A DNA stretch of 64,000 nt. It comes from Rhodocyclaceae bacterium. GTDB taxonomy: Bacteria; Pseudomonadota; Gammaproteobacteria; Burkholderiales; CAIKXV01. The position numbers and the translations under genes were made by a program. Below the pieces are notes generated by a model. That model ran no database searches. It saw only the letters and a program-made list of their open reading frames with translations, and was not told the origin of the DNA. The DNA is taken from assembly GCA_020248265.1 (NCBI GenBank), contig JADCHX010000005.1, forward strand, positions 162,590 to 226,589. The letters are read 5' to 3'. How positions within the stretch are numbered: the stretch's first letter is position 1; every line of letters starts with the position of its first letter. Shown here piece by piece: positions 25,070-33,564 of this stretch.

Positions 25070-26055
25070 TGCGGGTCGAGCCGGATATTGGCTTCGCGCG
25101 TGAGCTTGACCCAGCGCGCGAAGTCGACCTTGAGGAAGGCGGTGAACGGCTCGAGCGGGGAGAAGTTGGCTTCCGAGCCCAGCTTGGCGAGCGCTTCCTT
25201 CGCGTCGGGCTGGGCGAGCGAGGCCTCGATCTCCCGGCCGTACTGGGCGACGATCTCCTTCGGCGTGCCGGTCGGGGCGAACACGCCGGTCCACAGGGTC
25301 ACTTCATAGCCAGGCACGCCCGACTCGGACACAGTAGGCACCTCGGGCAGCAGCGGCGAGCGGCGCGGCGTGGTGATCGCCAGTACGCGCAGGCGGCCGC
25401 TCTTCACGAACGGCAGCGCCGCGGGCATCGTGTTGGTGCCGGCCTGCAACATGCCGCCCACCAGGTCGGTGGTCGCCTGCACGCTGCCCTTGTAGGGGAC
25501 GTGCACCATCTTCGTGCCGGTGACGGAATTGAACAGGGCCATCGACAGGTGAGAGGTCGATCCGTTGCCGGCCGAGCCGTAGTTGATCTCGCCGGGGCGC
25601 TTGCGCGCGAGCTCGATCAGGTCGCGCGTGTTCTTCACCGGCAGTGCAGGATGGGTCACCAGCAGCAGCGGCACGTCGGCCACGCGTGCGATCGCGACGA
25701 AATCCTTCAGCGGATCGAAGCTGAGCTTGCTCGCCACCGCGGGCAGCATCACGATCTCGGAGGCCGAGCCGAGCAGGATGGTGTAGCCGTCCGGCACCGC
25801 GCGGGCCGCGAATTCGGTGCCGATCGCGCCCCCCGCACCGGTACGGTTCTCGACGATGATCTGCTGCTTCAGCCGGTCCTGCAGCCGCTGCGCCAGGATG
25901 CGCGCGGTGGAGTCGGAACCGCCGCCCACCGGGAACGGCACCACCATGCGGATCGGCTTCGCCGGCCAGGCCTGGGCCAGCGCGTGGCCCGCGAACATGG
26001 ACCCGGCGACCGCCGCGGCAACCATCAGGGACTTGTGCGCCTGTTTCGTCATCAT
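25066..26055 (-). CDS. Bug/TctC family receptor, tandem paralogue
   Basis: The 329-residue receptor starts at tandem ATGs after AAAGGAGG. Its signal peptide ends near GHALA. Blocks are IRMVVPFPVGGGSDSTARIL, ENRTGAGGAIGTE, AVPDGYTILLG and MVHVPYKGSVQATTDLVGG. It resembles its downstream neighbour closely, including a C-terminus of the same form (KLTREANIRLDPQ against KLTRDADIRIDLQ). The gene follows the first Mo subunit after 74 bases and overlaps the next receptor by four bases. Confidence 0.9.
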   Translation of the reverse strand: MMTKQAHKSLMVAAAVAGSMFAGHALAQAWPAKPIRMVVPFPVGGGSDSTARILAQRLQDRLKQQIIVENRTGAGGAIGTEFAARAVPDGYTILLGSASEIVMLPAVASKLSFDPLKDFVAIARVADVPLLLVTHPALPVKNTRDLIELARKRPGEINYGSAGNGSTSHLSMALFNSVTGTKMVHVPYKGSVQATTDLVGGMLQAGTNTMPAALPFVKSGRLRVLAITTPRRSPLLPEVPTVSESGVPGYEVTLWTGVFAPTGTPKEIVAQYGREIEASLAQPDAKEALAKLGSEANFSPLEPFTAFLKVDFARWVKLTREANIRLDPQ

Positions 26056-26129
26056 TGAAGACCTCCTTTCGGGGCAGGCCTTGCTGCCCGGGATGGATCG
26101 GAAACCGCGAACCGCACGCCGCGACGAGG

Positions 26130-28505
26130 TTACTTCGAAGCGGCAGCGTGCTGCTTCAGCAGCGCCTTCAACCGCTGCGGCGTCACCGGCAACCGCGTGA
26201 TCGCATTCGGGATGCCGATCGCATCGTCGATGGCCGCTGCGATCGCCGCACCGACGCCGGTGATGCCTGCCTCGCCGGCACCTTTCATGCCGAGCGCGTT
26301 GTTGGGGCTGGGTGCATCCTCGGTCAACAGCACATCGACCGGCGGCATTTCGTTGGCGGTCGGCATCAGATAATCGGCGAAGGTCACCGACAGCGGCTCG
26401 CCACGCTCGTCGTAGACGAACTCCTCGAACAGCGCGCCACCCAGACCCTGGGCGACGCCACCGACGATCTGGCCCTCCACCAGCATCGGGTTGATCGCGC
26501 AGCCGATGTCGTAGGCAACGTGGAAGCGCTCGACCTTCGTCGCGCCCGTATCGGGATCGACCGTCACCACCGCGGTGTGGATGCCGTACGGATGGGTCAT
26601 GCCGGCGGTTTCGAACCAGCCCTCGGCAGTCAGGCCCGGATTGCCGAACTCGACCGTAGCCGGGCTGGGCGCCAGCGCGGCAGCCACCTTGCCGATAGGG
26701 ATGCCGGGCTCGCCTGGCCGGTCGACGCGCACCACCTGTCCCTCGACGATATCGAGCATCTCGACCGGTGCCTCGACCAGGTGCCGGGACGCGAACTCGA
26801 GCGCCTTGCGCCGCACGTTGAGCGCGGCCATGCGCGTCGCCCCGCCGGTCATCACCGTCGCGCGCGAGGCATGCGAACCGATGCCGTACTCGAGCACGTC
26901 GGTGCGGCCGTGGATCACCTTCACGTCGCGGTACTCGACGCCGAGCGCGTCGGCGGCGATCTGCGCCATCACGGTCTCTACGCCCTGCCCGATCGAGGAT
27001 GCGCCGGTGATCACCTGCACCTTGCCGCGGGTGTCGACCGTGACCTTCGCGCCGTCGACCGGCCCGAGGCCGCCCTTCTCCATGAAGAAGCCCATGCCGA
27101 CGCCGACAAGCTCACCCTTCGCACGCCGGGCGGCGACCTGCGCCTGCAGTTCGTCCCACCTGATATCCACCAGTGTCTTGTCAAGCAGGCCGGCGAAATC
27201 GCCGGAGTCGAGCTCGACCGGATGGTCGAGGATCTCCATCGCCCGCGCGTACGGATAGGCGGCCTTGGGGATCAGGTTGCGCCGGCGGATCTCGATGCGC
27301 GACAGCCCGAACTGTTCCGCCGCAGCATCCATCAGCCGCTCGCAGGCGTAGGTGGATTCGAACCGGCCCGGCGATCGATAGGTGGCCGCCGGCGTCTTGT
27401 TGGTCATGCGTACGTAACCGACCGTGCGGTAGGACGGCACATGGTAGGCACCGATCAGCGTGCCCATTGCCATGTCGGGCACGCGCGCCCCGTGGGTGCG
27501 TACATAAGCACCCTGGTCGTGCCAGAGCTTCGCATCGATGCCGAGCAGTCGGCCCTGTTCGTCGAACGCGCCGCGCACCACATGGCGCTGTTCGCGCGAG
27601 TGGTTGCAGGCGAGCAGGTTCTCGCGCCGATCCTCGACCCACTTCACCGGACGGTCGAAGCGCTGTGCCGCGAGGCAGACCAGCACGTCTTCGGGGTAGA
27701 TCTCGCCGCGCACGCCGAAGCCGCCACCGATGTGACCTTCGTAGAAGTGCATGCTGGCGGGGCTGCGCCCGATCAGCGTCGCCACCGCATCGCGGTGCGC
27801 ATGCGGACGCTTGCCCTGGCCGTAGCACTCGAGCACGTCGCGCGAGTGATCGATGCGCGCGAGCGCGCCGCGATTCTCCATCGGCACGCCGGAGTGCCGG
27901 CCGACCTGCACGTCGACCTCGACGACCTTGAACGCGCCGCGCAGCGCCGCCTCGATGTCGCCGAAGTTCTTGCGCAGCACCAGCGCCTCGGTGGACAGGC
28001 CGGTGGCGAATTCGCCCGGCGGCGTATCCGCCGACAGGATCACCGGCAACTGCTCGCCGTCCATCGTGACCAGGTCGGCGAGGTCTTCGGCGACATACGG
28101 GTCGTCCGCGAACACCACCGCGATCGGCTCGCCCACGTAGCGCACGCGCTCGCGCGCGAGGATGAACTGGCGATAGGGCTCGAGGCCCTGGATGCTGGTC
28201 GGCCGGAAGGTGATCGGCGGGATGTCGGCGACGTCGGCACCGGTCCACACGCCGCGACAACCCGGATGCGCCAGCGCAGCCGAGGTGTCGATCGAGCGGA
28301 TGATCGCGTTCGCGTAGGTGGAGCGCACCACGCGCATGTGCAGCTGGTGCGGGAAGTTCAGGTTGCCGACGTAGGTGCCGCGGCCGGTGACCAGCGGCGG
28401 ATCCTCCAGCCGGGTGACGCGCTGGCCGACGAACCTGCGGCGCGGGTTGGCATCGCCGTTGTGGCGCTCGCCGTGCTTCAGGCTGCTCGGGCCATGCGTG
28501 CTCAC
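26130..28505 (-). CDS. xanthine dehydrogenase family molybdopterin-binding subunit
   Basis: This 791-residue Mo subunit opens FVGQRVTRLEDPPLVTGRGT, has the cofactor loops GGGFGVRGEIYPED and GQGVETVMAQI, and carries the base Glu in GAGEAGITGVGAA. The substrate-side loop AATYRSPGRFES differs from that of the other Mo subunit (TPVRGAGHPQG), so the two enzymes probably hydroxylate different molecules or positions. It also lacks the CO dehydrogenase AYRCSFR motif. The start is a GTG overlapping the 2Fe-2S gene stop as GTGA. A receptor gene follows after 74 bases. Confidence 0.9.
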   Translation of the reverse strand: MSTHGPSSLKHGERHNGDANPRRRFVGQRVTRLEDPPLVTGRGTYVGNLNFPHQLHMRVVRSTYANAIIRSIDTSAALAHPGCRGVWTGADVADIPPITFRPTSIQGLEPYRQFILARERVRYVGEPIAVVFADDPYVAEDLADLVTMDGEQLPVILSADTPPGEFATGLSTEALVLRKNFGDIEAALRGAFKVVEVDVQVGRHSGVPMENRGALARIDHSRDVLECYGQGKRPHAHRDAVATLIGRSPASMHFYEGHIGGGFGVRGEIYPEDVLVCLAAQRFDRPVKWVEDRRENLLACNHSREQRHVVRGAFDEQGRLLGIDAKLWHDQGAYVRTHGARVPDMAMGTLIGAYHVPSYRTVGYVRMTNKTPAATYRSPGRFESTYACERLMDAAAEQFGLSRIEIRRRNLIPKAAYPYARAMEILDHPVELDSGDFAGLLDKTLVDIRWDELQAQVAARRAKGELVGVGMGFFMEKGGLGPVDGAKVTVDTRGKVQVITGASSIGQGVETVMAQIAADALGVEYRDVKVIHGRTDVLEYGIGSHASRATVMTGGATRMAALNVRRKALEFASRHLVEAPVEMLDIVEGQVVRVDRPGEPGIPIGKVAAALAPSPATVEFGNPGLTAEGWFETAGMTHPYGIHTAVVTVDPDTGATKVERFHVAYDIGCAINPMLVEGQIVGGVAQGLGGALFEEFVYDERGEPLSVTFADYLMPTANEMPPVDVLLTEDAPSPNNALGMKGAGEAGITGVGAAIAAAIDDAIGIPNAITRLPVTPQRLKALLKQHAAASK

Positions 28506-28999
28506 CGCGCACCTCCGTTGCCGGCATCGCGCACCTGACGCACCGCGCGCAGGATGTTCTGGTAGCCGGTGCAGCGGCAGAGGTTCGACGACAGCACCTC
28601 GCGCAGCGACGCGTCATCGATATCCGGCTGCTGTTCGAGCGTGCCGGCGGCCAGCATCAGGAAACCGGAGGTGCAGAAGCCGCACTGCAACGCATGGTTG
28701 TCGATGAACGCCTGCTGCAACGCATGCAACTTGCCGCCATCCTTCGACGAAGCTGCCAGGCCCTCGACCGTGCGCAGCTTGCGCCCCTGCGCCTGCACCG
28801 CGAACATCAGGCATGAGCGTACCGGTGCGCCGTCCATCAGTACGGTGCAGGCGCCGCAGACGCCGTGTTCGCAACCGACGTTGGTACCCGTGAGGCCGCA
28901 GTCGCCGCGCAGCGCGTCGGACAGCGTCTTGCGCGGTTCGACGCGGATCTCGTGCTCGGTTCCGTTCACGTCGAGCGTGATCGCCATCTTCGATGCCAT
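28502..28999 (-). CDS. xanthine dehydrogenase family 2Fe-2S subunit
   Basis: The 165-residue subunit has both cluster motifs complete: [16 protein letters not shown] with Cys in VRSCLMF, then LQCGFCTSGF and NLCRCTGY. The ATG at 28999 follows GGGGA; a second in-frame ATG at 28987 is possible. The frame further upstream to 29281 is out-of-phase reading of the FAD gene. Spacing is four bases to the FAD gene and a four-base overlap to the Mo gene, which implies equimolar expression of the trimer. Confidence 0.92.
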   Translation of the reverse strand: MASKMAITLDVNGTEHEIRVEPRKTLSDALRGDCGLTGTNVGCEHGVCGACTVLMDGAPVRSCLMFAVQAQGRKLRTVEGLAASSKDGGKLHALQQAFIDNHALQCGFCTSGFLMLAAGTLEQQPDIDDASLREVLSSNLCRCTGYQNILRAVRQVRDAGNGGAR

Positions 29000-29003
29000 C
29001 GGA

Positions 29004-29861
29004 TCAGTCCCCTGCCTGCGCATGCGCGCGCCGCACTGCCGTGCCGACCAGGTCGCGGCGATAGTCGGCGCTGGTATGGATGTCTTCGAGCGGATCGACG
29101 TCCGCCGACACCGCCGCCGCCGCGGCGGCGATCGCCTCCGGGCTGGCCGCGCGCCCCTCGAGCAGCGCTTCGGCCACCGCGATGCGACGCGGCTGCACCT
29201 CGACGCTGCCGGTGCCGATGCGCACGTCGCGCATCGTGCCGCGGTCGTCGCTCCAGGCCACCAGTGCCATCGCCAGTGCATAGTCGCCGGCGCGCCGGCT
29301 GAATTCGTAGAACCCGGCGCGGCTGCCGGCGGGCAGCAGCGGCAGCCGCACTTCGGCGAGCAGTTCGTCTTCTTCGAGCGCGGTGGTCATGATGCCCTGG
29401 AACCATTCGGACGCTTCGATCACCCGTTCGCCGCGCACGCTGCGCGCGACCATGCGCGCGCCGAGGGTCGCCGCGACCAGGCACCATTCGGACGCTGGAT
29501 CGGCATTGGCAAGGCTGCCGCAGAAGGTGCCGCGCTGGCGGATCGGGTAGTGCGCGATGTTGTGCACGACCTGCGTCAGCAGCCGCCCCAGCGGGCCGGG
29601 TTCGACCGGCGCATGGAAAGCGGAATGGCGCACGCAGGCGCCGATGACCAGGTCGGTGCCTTCGACGCGCACGCGCGAGAATTCCTCGACGCCGTTGATG
29701 TCGATCAGGTGCGACGGGAACGCCAGGCGCAACGCCATGCTCGGCACCAGGCTCTGCCCGCCGGCGATCACCCGGCCATCCTGCGGCGCGTACTCGGCCA
29801 GCAGCGCGACCGCTTCATCGGCGCTGCGCGCCGGGTGCCACTCGAACGACCCTGCCTTCAT
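29004..29861 (-). CDS. xanthine dehydrogenase family FAD-binding subunit
   Basis: The 285-residue flavoprotein subunit has the FAD segments RVIAGGQSLVPSMALRL and RQRGTFCGSLANADPASEW in their normal places and a C-terminal CO-dehydrogenase-flavoprotein domain ending with DIHTSADYRRDLVGTAV, typical of CoxM-type subunits. It overlaps the coxG-like gene by four bases (ATGA) and begins the first FAD/2Fe-2S/Mo trio. Confidence 0.92.
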   Translation of the reverse strand: MKAGSFEWHPARSADEAVALLAEYAPQDGRVIAGGQSLVPSMALRLAFPSHLIDINGVEEFSRVRVEGTDLVIGACVRHSAFHAPVEPGPLGRLLTQVVHNIAHYPIRQRGTFCGSLANADPASEWCLVAATLGARMVARSVRGERVIEASEWFQGIMTTALEEDELLAEVRLPLLPAGSRAGFYEFSRRAGDYALAMALVAWSDDRGTMRDVRIGTGSVEVQPRRIAVAEALLEGRAASPEAIAAAAAAVSADVDPLEDIHTSADYRRDLVGTAVRRAHAQAGD

Positions 29862-30493
29862 GGTTTCTTCCCGCCGAACAGGTTGCGCAACGACGCGAGC
29901 AGGGCACCGAACAGCAGCGAGAAGCCGGAGATCGGCTTCGCCGCCTGGGCTGGTGCCGGTCGGGCTGCTGGAGCATCCGCAGCCGCTGCATCATCGACCG
30001 CTGCTGAAGCATGGGTGGCAGCAGCCACCGCCTTGCCTTCAAGGATGCGTGCGCGAAGGCATTCGCCGAACTGGCCGATCAGCTGCGCGGCCACGCTCTG
30101 GATCATGCCGGAGCCCCGGCCGTACTGTGCGACCGAGCCGGTCAGCGTCACGTTGCTGTGGATGTCCACCCTGGTCGCGCTGCCATCGCCGATCGGCTGC
30201 AACGAGAAATCGATCAGCGCCGACGTACTGCCGCGTCCCTTCGAATCGGCACCGGTCGCACGCATGCGGGCGCGGTGCGCGGCGGCGTCGGTCTCCTCCA
30301 GCTTCGCCTGGCCGACGAAGGAAAGCGAGACGGGACCGAGGCGGACACCGACCTTGCCCTTGTAGGTCTGGGCGTCGACCACCTCGGTGAGCTCGGCGCC
30401 GGGCAGGCAGGTGGCGATCCGTTCGATGTCGAGCAGCCAGGTCCAGGCCTCGGCCGGCGGCAGCGGTACATCGAACGCGTTGTCGAATTCCAT
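29858..30493 (-). CDS. CoxG-like SRPBCC family protein
   Basis: The 211-residue protein starts FDVPLPPAEAWTWLLDIERI and has CLPGAEL, the standard opening of the CoxG (CO dehydrogenase subunit G) family, a START-like fold of about 150 residues. An Ala/Pro-rich linker leads to an amphipathic end, SGFSLLFGALLASLRNLFGG, that could attach it to the membrane. In CO oxidisers CoxG is reported to link the enzyme to the membrane or to bring quinone to it, so here it may give the hydroxylase access to the respiratory chain. It is the first gene of the ten-gene run. Confidence 0.87.
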   Translation of the reverse strand: MEFDNAFDVPLPPAEAWTWLLDIERIATCLPGAELTEVVDAQTYKGKVGVRLGPVSLSFVGQAKLEETDAAAHRARMRATGADSKGRGSTSALIDFSLQPIGDGSATRVDIHSNVTLTGSVAQYGRGSGMIQSVAAQLIGQFGECLRARILEGKAVAAATHASAAVDDAAAADAPAARPAPAQAAKPISGFSLLFGALLASLRNLFGGKKP

Positions 30494-30503
30494 GGATGCT
30501 CGT

Positions 30504-30549
30504 GCGCGGCCAGCGCGCGCTGTTGGGGTTGCTCGGTGGGTGGCCGCGC
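30504..30549 (-). terminator. possible terminator hairpin between pyrC and the hydroxylase operon
   Basis: GCGCGGCCA (30504-30512) and TGGCCGCGC (30541-30549) can pair over nine bases around a 28-base loop just past the pyrC stop. There is no T-run, so if it terminates it would not be a classical intrinsic terminator. Confidence 0.3.
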
Positions 30550-30551
30550 GG

Positions 30552-31628
30552 TCAGCCGACCGTGTCCGTCACCCGCCACTCGATCTGTTCGCCGCCACGG
30601 TAGACCAGCGCGCGCCCGTCGGGGCCGTCGATCTTGATCTCTTCCGGCGCGGTCCAGGAGCTGCGTTCCAGCGTGATCATCCCGGCGTTCGGCGGCAGGC
30701 CATAGTGCAGCGGCCCGTTGAGCGAGGTGAAGCCTTCGAGCTTGTCGAGTGCCCCGGCCTGCTCGAACACCTTTGTGTACTGCTCGATCGCCACCGGTGC
30801 ATTGAACAGCCCTGCCGAACCGACCACAGCCAGCTTGCGCTCGACCGGATGCGGTGCGGAGTCGGTACCGAGGAAGAAGCACTTGTCGCCCGAGGTGGCC
30901 GCCTCGACCAGCGCGCGCCGGTCGGCTTCGGTCTTGATCACCGGCATGCAGTACAGGTAGGGGCGATTGCCCCAGCCGAGCCAGTCGGTGCGGTTGTGCG
31001 TCAGGTGGTACGGCGTGATGGTTGCGCCGACCTGCGGTGCCGCGCTTCGGATGTAATCGACGGCGATCTTCGAGCTGATGTGCTCGAGCACGAACTTCAG
31101 GCCGGGGAAGTCTTTCGTCCAGGGCTGCAGGCGTCGCTCGATCCAGACCGCCTCGCGGTCGAACACGTCGACCTCGGGATCGACTTCCTCGCCATGCATC
31201 AGCAGCGGAATACCGATCTTTTCCATGCGCGCCATCACCGGCCGGATCTTCCGGTAGTCGGTGACGCCCGCCGCCGAGTTGGTGGTGGCATTTGCGGGAT
31301 ACAGCTTGACCGCCGTGAACACGCCGTCCCTGAACCCTGCCTCGACCTCGTCCGGATCGGTCATGTCATGCAGGTAGCAGGTCATCATCGGCTGGAACGT
31401 CGATCCCTCCGGCAGCGCCTGATGGATGCGCTCGCGGTAGGCGACTGCCTCCTTGACCGTGGTCACCGGCGGCAGCAGGTTGGGCATGATGATCGCCCGT
31501 CCGAAGTTGCGCGCGGTGAACGGCAGCGATGCCTTGAGCATCGCGCCATCGCGGACATGCAGGTGCCAGTCATCCGGCTTGCGGATGGTGATACGGTCGA
31601 CGGAAGGAGCAGGAGTGTTCGTTGGCAT
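30552..31628 (-). CDS. pyrC: dihydroorotase
   Basis: The 358-residue enzyme closes N-carbamoyl-L-aspartate to dihydroorotate in pyrimidine synthesis. It is of the E. coli PyrC type: metal His pair in DDWHLHVRDG, the Lys to be carboxylated in FTAVKLYPANA, later ligands in LLMHGEEVD, VLEHISSK and TPYHLTHNR, and the catalytic Asp in LGTDSAPH. All key residues are present. The gene follows the pyrD-like gene by 13 bases. Confidence 0.95.
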   Translation of the reverse strand: MPTNTPAPSVDRITIRKPDDWHLHVRDGAMLKASLPFTARNFGRAIIMPNLLPPVTTVKEAVAYRERIHQALPEGSTFQPMMTCYLHDMTDPDEVEAGFRDGVFTAVKLYPANATTNSAAGVTDYRKIRPVMARMEKIGIPLLMHGEEVDPEVDVFDREAVWIERRLQPWTKDFPGLKFVLEHISSKIAVDYIRSAAPQVGATITPYHLTHNRTDWLGWGNRPYLYCMPVIKTEADRRALVEAATSGDKCFFLGTDSAPHPVERKLAVVGSAGLFNAPVAIEQYTKVFEQAGALDKLEGFTSLNGPLHYGLPPNAGMITLERSSWTAPEEIKIDGPDGRALVYRGGEQIEWRVTDTVG

Positions 31629-31641
31629 CGCGGCCTCGCGT

Positions 31642-32589
31642 TCAGCTGATACCCATCATACCGGCCTCGTAGGTATCGCGCGGCGGATGGTCGATCATGG
31701 ATCCGGTCAGTTCGGACACCTTCGCGACACCATGCGCCTCGCACCACTGCTCGATGCCGTCGATCATCGCGATCATCGCCGTGGGGTTGCGGAAGCTGGC
31801 ATAGCCGACCTGCACCGCCGTGGCACCGGCCATCATGTACTCGATCACGTCTTCCGCGCGCGAGATGCCGCCGACGCCGATGATCGGGATCTTCACGCAC
31901 TTCGAGCACTGATGGACCATGCGCATGATGATCGGCCGCACGCCCGGGCCGGAGATGCCGCCATAGCCGTTGCCGATGTGCGATAGCCGGCTCTCGATGT
32001 TGATCTTCAGCCCGAGGATGGTGTTGGACACGGTGATGGCATTCGCACCACCCTTTTCGGCCGCCTCGGCCACCGCCCCGATCTCGCCCGCGTTGGGCGA
32101 GAGCTTTGCCCAGATCGGCAGTTCGGTCGCCTCGCGACAGAGCTTCACCACCTTGTAGGTGTGCTCTTCGTTCAGCGCGAAATTGCCGCCGCCGGGTGCG
32201 CGCGTCGGGCACGAGATGTTGATCTCGATCGCCTCGACGCCGGGCACCGACACGTCGCGCGCCATCGCGGCGAAGTCCTCGATGCTCTCGGCCGAGATGC
32301 TGCAGACCAGCGGCGGCGTGAAGCGCTTGTACTCGGCAACCTGCACGTCCTGGAAGTACTTGAGCCCCTTGGTCGGCAGGCCGATCGAGTTGATCATGCC
32401 CGAGTCGATCTCCGACACGCGCGGCGGCGGATTGCCCGCGCGGTAGCCACGCGAAACGGTCTTGGCAACCAGCGCGCCCAGACGGTTGAGGTCGATGATC
32501 TGCGAGAACTCGACCGAGAAGGTGCCCGAGGCGGGCATCACCGGATTGGCCAGCTTCACGCTGCCGATGTTGACCGAGAGATCTACCAT
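31642..32589 (-). CDS. pyrD: dihydroorotate dehydrogenase, class 1B-like catalytic subunit
   Basis: At 315 residues this FMN TIM-barrel matches class 1 enzymes: NPVMPASGTF at the start, INSIGLPTKGL, NISCPTRAPGG with the catalytic Cys, AVSNTILG-like segment ITVSNTILGL, and PIIGVGGISRAEDV for phosphate binding. Orthodox class 1 enzymes have NxSCPN; here the last Asn, which in class 1A contacts orotate, is Thr. The neighbouring PyrK-like gene makes class 1B (NAD-linked) likely. The start at 32589 overlaps that gene's end by seven bases. Another pyrimidine-type dehydrogenase (PreA-like) is the alternative. Confidence 0.83.
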   Translation of the reverse strand: MVDLSVNIGSVKLANPVMPASGTFSVEFSQIIDLNRLGALVAKTVSRGYRAGNPPPRVSEIDSGMINSIGLPTKGLKYFQDVQVAEYKRFTPPLVCSISAESIEDFAAMARDVSVPGVEAIEINISCPTRAPGGGNFALNEEHTYKVVKLCREATELPIWAKLSPNAGEIGAVAEAAEKGGANAITVSNTILGLKINIESRLSHIGNGYGGISGPGVRPIIMRMVHQCSKCVKIPIIGVGGISRAEDVIEYMMAGATAVQVGYASFRNPTAMIAMIDGIEQWCEAHGVAKVSELTGSMIDHPPRDTYEAGMMGIS

Positions 32590-33449
32590 CCCAGGCACTC
32601 CTGCAGGTCGAACACAGGGCCTTCCACGCAAACCCGGCGCATCTCCTTCTGGCCGTTGCGCTCGAAGGTACGCACGCAGATGTAGCAGGGACCGAGGCCG
32701 CAGGCCATGATCTGCTCCATCGCCATCTGCCCGGGGATGTCGAACTCGCGGCCCAGCTTCTTCATCAACTGCATCAGCCGGTTCGAGCCGCAGGTGAAGA
32801 ACGCATCGGCGCGCTTCTCTGCAATCAGCTGGCGCAGGATCTTCTCGACGTTGTCGATGTTGCTGGTGCCGTCGGTGTCGAGCACCTTGACCACACTGCC
32901 AACGCTCTCGAACAGGTCGGCTGCCAGCGCCAGGTCGGGGCTGCGCGCCGACAGGATGGCCGTGACGCGCACGCCCTTCTCGCCGGCGAACTGCGAGATC
33001 GGCGCCATCGTCGCCAGGCCAACGCCGCGTCCAAGCACGACGATGTTCTTCCACTCGGGCTTCAGGTGGAAGCCGACGCCGAGCGGGCCGACCATGTTCA
33101 GCTCGTCGCCGGGCTTGAGCATGGCCAGGCCCTTGGTGCCGCGACCGACCACCTTGTAGAGGAACTCGAGACGGCCGCTGGAGCGCTGGATACGGTACAC
33201 CGACTGCGGGCGGCGGAACCACAGCTCCCCCTCGTCCGGCGACGGGCACAGCAGGTGGAAGAACTGGCCAGGCTGGGCGGCGAGCGCTTTCGGCGTGGCC
33301 TTGACTACCAGGTGCTTGTATTCCTCGTTCACCCACTCGTGGGCAACGACCGGGACGATCGATTCCTCGGCCGGGCACTGCGGCGGCGAATGGCCGGTCC
33401 CGGGTTCGCCCACCTTCACGGCGGCGGTGGCAAACATACCTTGCGACAT
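32583..33449 (-). CDS. pyrK: dihydroorotate dehydrogenase electron-transfer subunit (PyrK-like)
   Basis: The 288-residue iron-sulfur flavoprotein would pass electrons from the catalytic subunit to NAD. The FAD motif is FRRPQSVYRI, the NAD side includes NIVVLGRGVGLATMAP, and a 2Fe-2S site is formed by ACGLGPCYICV and the later Cys in RRVCVEGPVFD (C-x4-C-x2-C-x14-C). It has an N-terminal extension of about 30 residues compared with short PyrK forms. An AGGAGG site precedes the ATG. It is first in a pyrK-pyrD-pyrC run. Confidence 0.85.
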   Translation of the reverse strand: MSQGMFATAAVKVGEPGTGHSPPQCPAEESIVPVVAHEWVNEEYKHLVVKATPKALAAQPGQFFHLLCPSPDEGELWFRRPQSVYRIQRSSGRLEFLYKVVGRGTKGLAMLKPGDELNMVGPLGVGFHLKPEWKNIVVLGRGVGLATMAPISQFAGEKGVRVTAILSARSPDLALAADLFESVGSVVKVLDTDGTSNIDNVEKILRQLIAEKRADAFFTCGSNRLMQLMKKLGREFDIPGQMAMEQIMACGLGPCYICVRTFERNGQKEMRRVCVEGPVFDLQECLGW

Positions 33450-33499
33450 CGACTGTCCTCCTGGAAACGGGTCAACCGCGGGAGCCGCGCAAGCCCCGG

Positions 33500-33528
33500 A
33501 TTAGACTGGGCGCGTGTCCAAAAAGCAA
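33500..33528 (-). promoter_or_regulatory. possible sigma70 promoter of the pyr operon
   Basis: On the minus strand TTGCTT (33528-33523) and TCTAAT (33505-33500) are separated by 17 bases; the -10 matches at five of six positions and the -35 at three. Transcription would start near 33493, with a leader of about 44 nt before the PyrK-like gene. Confidence 0.4.
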
Positions 33529-33535
33529 GGCTTTT
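33520..33535 (-). terminator. possible terminator of the XRE regulator gene
   Basis: Read on the minus strand, AAAAGC-CTT-GCTTTTT forms a short hairpin followed by T residues 30 bases past the regulator's stop. It is AT-rich and weak, and overlaps the proposed -35 of the pyr promoter. Confidence 0.35.
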
Positions 33536-33564
33536 CCCAAAAAAGAGACAGTCGGCCAATCCCC

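Noticed and set aside
20184..30493. Aerobic CO dehydrogenase (form I) as function of the Mo enzymes
   Set aside because: The order of subunits and the coxG-like gene fit, but neither Mo subunit has AYRCSFR. They belong to the wider hydroxylase family.
31642..33378. 578-codon frame extending the pyrD-like gene into the PyrK-like gene
   Set aside because: The first half is Arg/Pro-rich frame-shifted PyrK sequence; the true start is at 32589 with a seven-base overlap.
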